Part shown: positions 5,873 through 7,160 of the stretch, piece after piece
How the letters are laid out: each line of letters begins with the position of its first letter
Position numbering within the stretch: position 1 is the stretch's first letter
DNA from: an uncultured Nitrosopumilaceae archaeon
GTDB taxonomy: Archaea > Thermoproteota > Nitrososphaeria > Nitrososphaerales > Nitrosopumilaceae
Assembly: GCA_937875805.1 (NCBI GenBank)
Contig: CALFHG010000067.1
Location: 1 to 7,160, forward strand
Direction: 5' to 3'
Length of the DNA: 7,160 bases
The notes under the pieces: generated by a model
What the model was told of the DNA's origin: nothing
The model's database searches: none
Seen by the model: only the letters and a program-made list of their open reading frames with translations
Translations under genes and position numbers: made by a program

Positions 5873-7160
5873 ATTTTCATTAGTTTTATCGTATTTTTTC
5901 TGTTGTGGCAACATCATATAGACACATGCACCACCACACATAGTACAAGGCACATTATTACCAACATGTTGTCCGGTTCTAGTATGAATTCTTGCTGCCT
6001 CCTCAGGATCAATAGATAATGCAATTTGTTTTTCCCAATCTAAAGTTCGTCTAGCTTCAGTCATTTGCATATCCCATTTGATTACCTTGTCACGAATCTT
6101 TACAAGATCTCCTGCATGAGCTGCAATTCTATACGCAATTAATCCAGCCTTTACTTCTTCTGCATTAGGTAATGCCAGATGTTCAGATGGTGTAAGATAA
6201 CATAAAAGATCTACCCCTTCACTTGCAGAGATAGCAGCACCAATTGCACTTGCAATATGATCATGTCCGGATGCAATATCAGTAACCAATGGGCCTAGAA
6301 CATAATACGGAACATCGCCAATTAGCGCTTTTGCCAATCTAACATTTGCAGCAACTTCATTTAGTGGAACGTGTCCAGGTCCTTCTACCATCACTTGAAT
6401 ATCATGTTCATGTGCACGTTTTGTTAATCGAGAGATGTTAATCATTTCTTGAACTTGTAATTCATCATGGGAATCTAAAATTGAGCCAGGTCTTAGTGCA
6501 TCTCCGAGACTAAATGTTACATCATATTTTTTGGCAATTTCCATCATGTAATCATAATGAGTAATGTAAGGATTTTCTTTATCATGTTTTAACATCCATG
6601 CAGCAGTAATGGTTCCACCCTTACTTACAACACCACCATATCTTTGCACTTTGAGAATTCTTTTTGCAATATCTTTTGTAATGCCACAGTGAACAGTAGT
6701 ATAATCAACACCATCTTTTGCATTATTTTCAAATGCCTTAATGTAATCATCTTCAGTTAAATTCAAAGGATTTTTGTGAACTTCGATACCATAGTTGTAA
6801 GCCTCGTAAATTGGAACAGTTCCAAAAGTAATTGGTGCAGCATCCATTAGTGTCCGACGAATTTTTTTAACATCTCCGCCATCACTAAGATCCATTATAG
6901 TATCTGCATGATATTTTATCGCTACTTTTGCTTTTTCAACTTCTTCCTCAATGTTTACATTTAATGTAGAAGTCCCAATGTTTACATTAACTTTAGTTTT
7001 CAAACCTTTACCAATTCCAACATTATGAATTTTTTGAGGTCTCACATTATTACTTGGAATAATTATTGAGCCCTTTGCAATTTTTGGAAGTAGCCATTCA
7101 AGTGATACGTCCTCGTCTTTTGCAACTTGTTTCATTTCATCAGTTGCAACACCACGTCGA
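5855..7160 (-). CDS. thiC: Phosphomethylpyrimidine synthase ThiC (5' end outside window)
   Basis: A radical SAM enzyme that rearranges aminoimidazole ribotide into hydroxymethylpyrimidine phosphate, the pyrimidine half of thiamine. 434 residues are visible. The frame stays open to the right edge and reads RRGVATDE before the methionine at 7135, matching the usual ThiC N-terminal region, so that methionine is internal and the start lies beyond the window. Diagnostic motifs are EGPGHVP (about 6365-6385), the metal-binding DIASGHDHI and AIGAAISA segment, YLTPSEHL, and a C-terminal cluster-binding CTMCGGAC (about 5924-5947). The cysteines are spaced CX2CX3C, whereas well-studied longer bacterial enzymes have CX2CX4C; I believe shorter archaeal-type proteins share the closer spacing, but could not check. 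Total length would be near that of short ThiC forms, about 430-450 residues. Any regulatory leader is outside the window. Confidence 0.95.
   Translation of the reverse strand, partial: RRGVATDEMKQVAKDEDVSLEWLLPKIAKGSIIIPSNNVRPQKIHNVGIGKGLKTKVNVNIGTSTLNVNIEEEVEKAKVAIKYHADTIMDLSDGGDVKKIRRTLMDAAPITFGTVPIYEAYNYGIEVHKNPLNLTEDDYIKAFENNAKDGVDYTTVHCGITKDIAKRILKVQRYGGVVSKGGTITAAWMLKHDKENPYITHYDYMMEIAKKYDVTFSLGDALRPGSILDSHDELQVQEMINISRLTKRAHEHDIQVMVEGPGHVPLNEVAANVRLAKALIGDVPYYVLGPLVTDIASGHDHIASAIGAAISASEGVDLLCYLTPSEHLALPNAEEVKAGLIAYRIAAHAGDLVKIRDKVIKWDMQMTEARRTLDWEKQIALSIDPEEAARIHTRTGQHVGNNVPCTMCGGACVYMMLPQQKKYDKTNENLQQVE
5894..5899 (+). terminator. Possible T-tract terminator of the aroC-Nudix cluster
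   Basis: Six T residues lie 22 bases past the Nudix stop codon, inside the 3' end of thiC on the other strand. With no intergenic space, the plus-strand transcript must end within thiC or run on antisense to it, and this is the first long T run available. For thiC, the matching minus-strand run is TTTTT at 5851-5847, just beyond its stop. Both are weak, composition-prone signals. Confidence 0.3.

Noticed and set aside
7133..7135. ATG at 7135 as the start of thiC
   Set aside because: The frame continues to the window edge with residues typical of the ThiC N-terminal region, so this methionine is internal.

Overview
The window looks like part of a mesophilic, A+T-rich archaeal chromosome, most likely an ammonia-oxidising thaumarchaeon of the Nitrosopumilus type. 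This is inferred from several features: the A-rich coding strand, the archaeal GHMP-type shikimate kinase rather than the bacterial P-loop AroK, tightly packed genes with few Shine-Dalgarno sites, a TATA-like box placed for leaderless transcription, and a short-form ThiC. The genus is an inference and no search was run.

Layout. Positions 1-553 (+) hold the 3' part of the shikimate kinase gene, cut by the left edge. It overlaps aroA (EPSP synthase, 543-1811, +) by 11 bp. A 329-bp gap follows (1812-2140). It contains T-rich tracts on both strands, an 84-bp island of about 50% G+C that folds well as a minus-strand RNA (1846-1929), a very A+T-rich spacer, and a likely promoter. A second plus-strand cluster then runs almost without gaps: aroC (chorismate synthase, 2141-3238), a fused chorismate mutase-aminotransferase (3243-4613), tyrA (4610-5461) and a small Nudix hydrolase (5468-5872). 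The Nudix gene converges with, and overlaps by 18 bp, a minus-strand thiC that runs off the right edge (5855-7160).

How the genes work together. Shikimate kinase, EPSP synthase and chorismate synthase are the last three steps to chorismate. The chorismate mutase domain makes prephenate. The fused aminotransferase domain and TyrA then lead to tyrosine, through arogenate or 4-hydroxyphenylpyruvate. The window therefore covers shikimate to tyrosine, with the aminotransferase probably also serving phenylalanine. No prephenate dehydratase and no ACT-type feedback domain are visible. ThiC belongs to thiamine synthesis and is a neighbour rather than part of this pathway. The Nudix enzyme has no clear link to either.

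The most unusual item is the candidate RNA between aroA and aroC. Two helices of 11 and 10 bp contain five positions that are not complementary in the DNA. All five become G-U pairs only if the minus strand is transcribed. I know of no RNA family that matches it.
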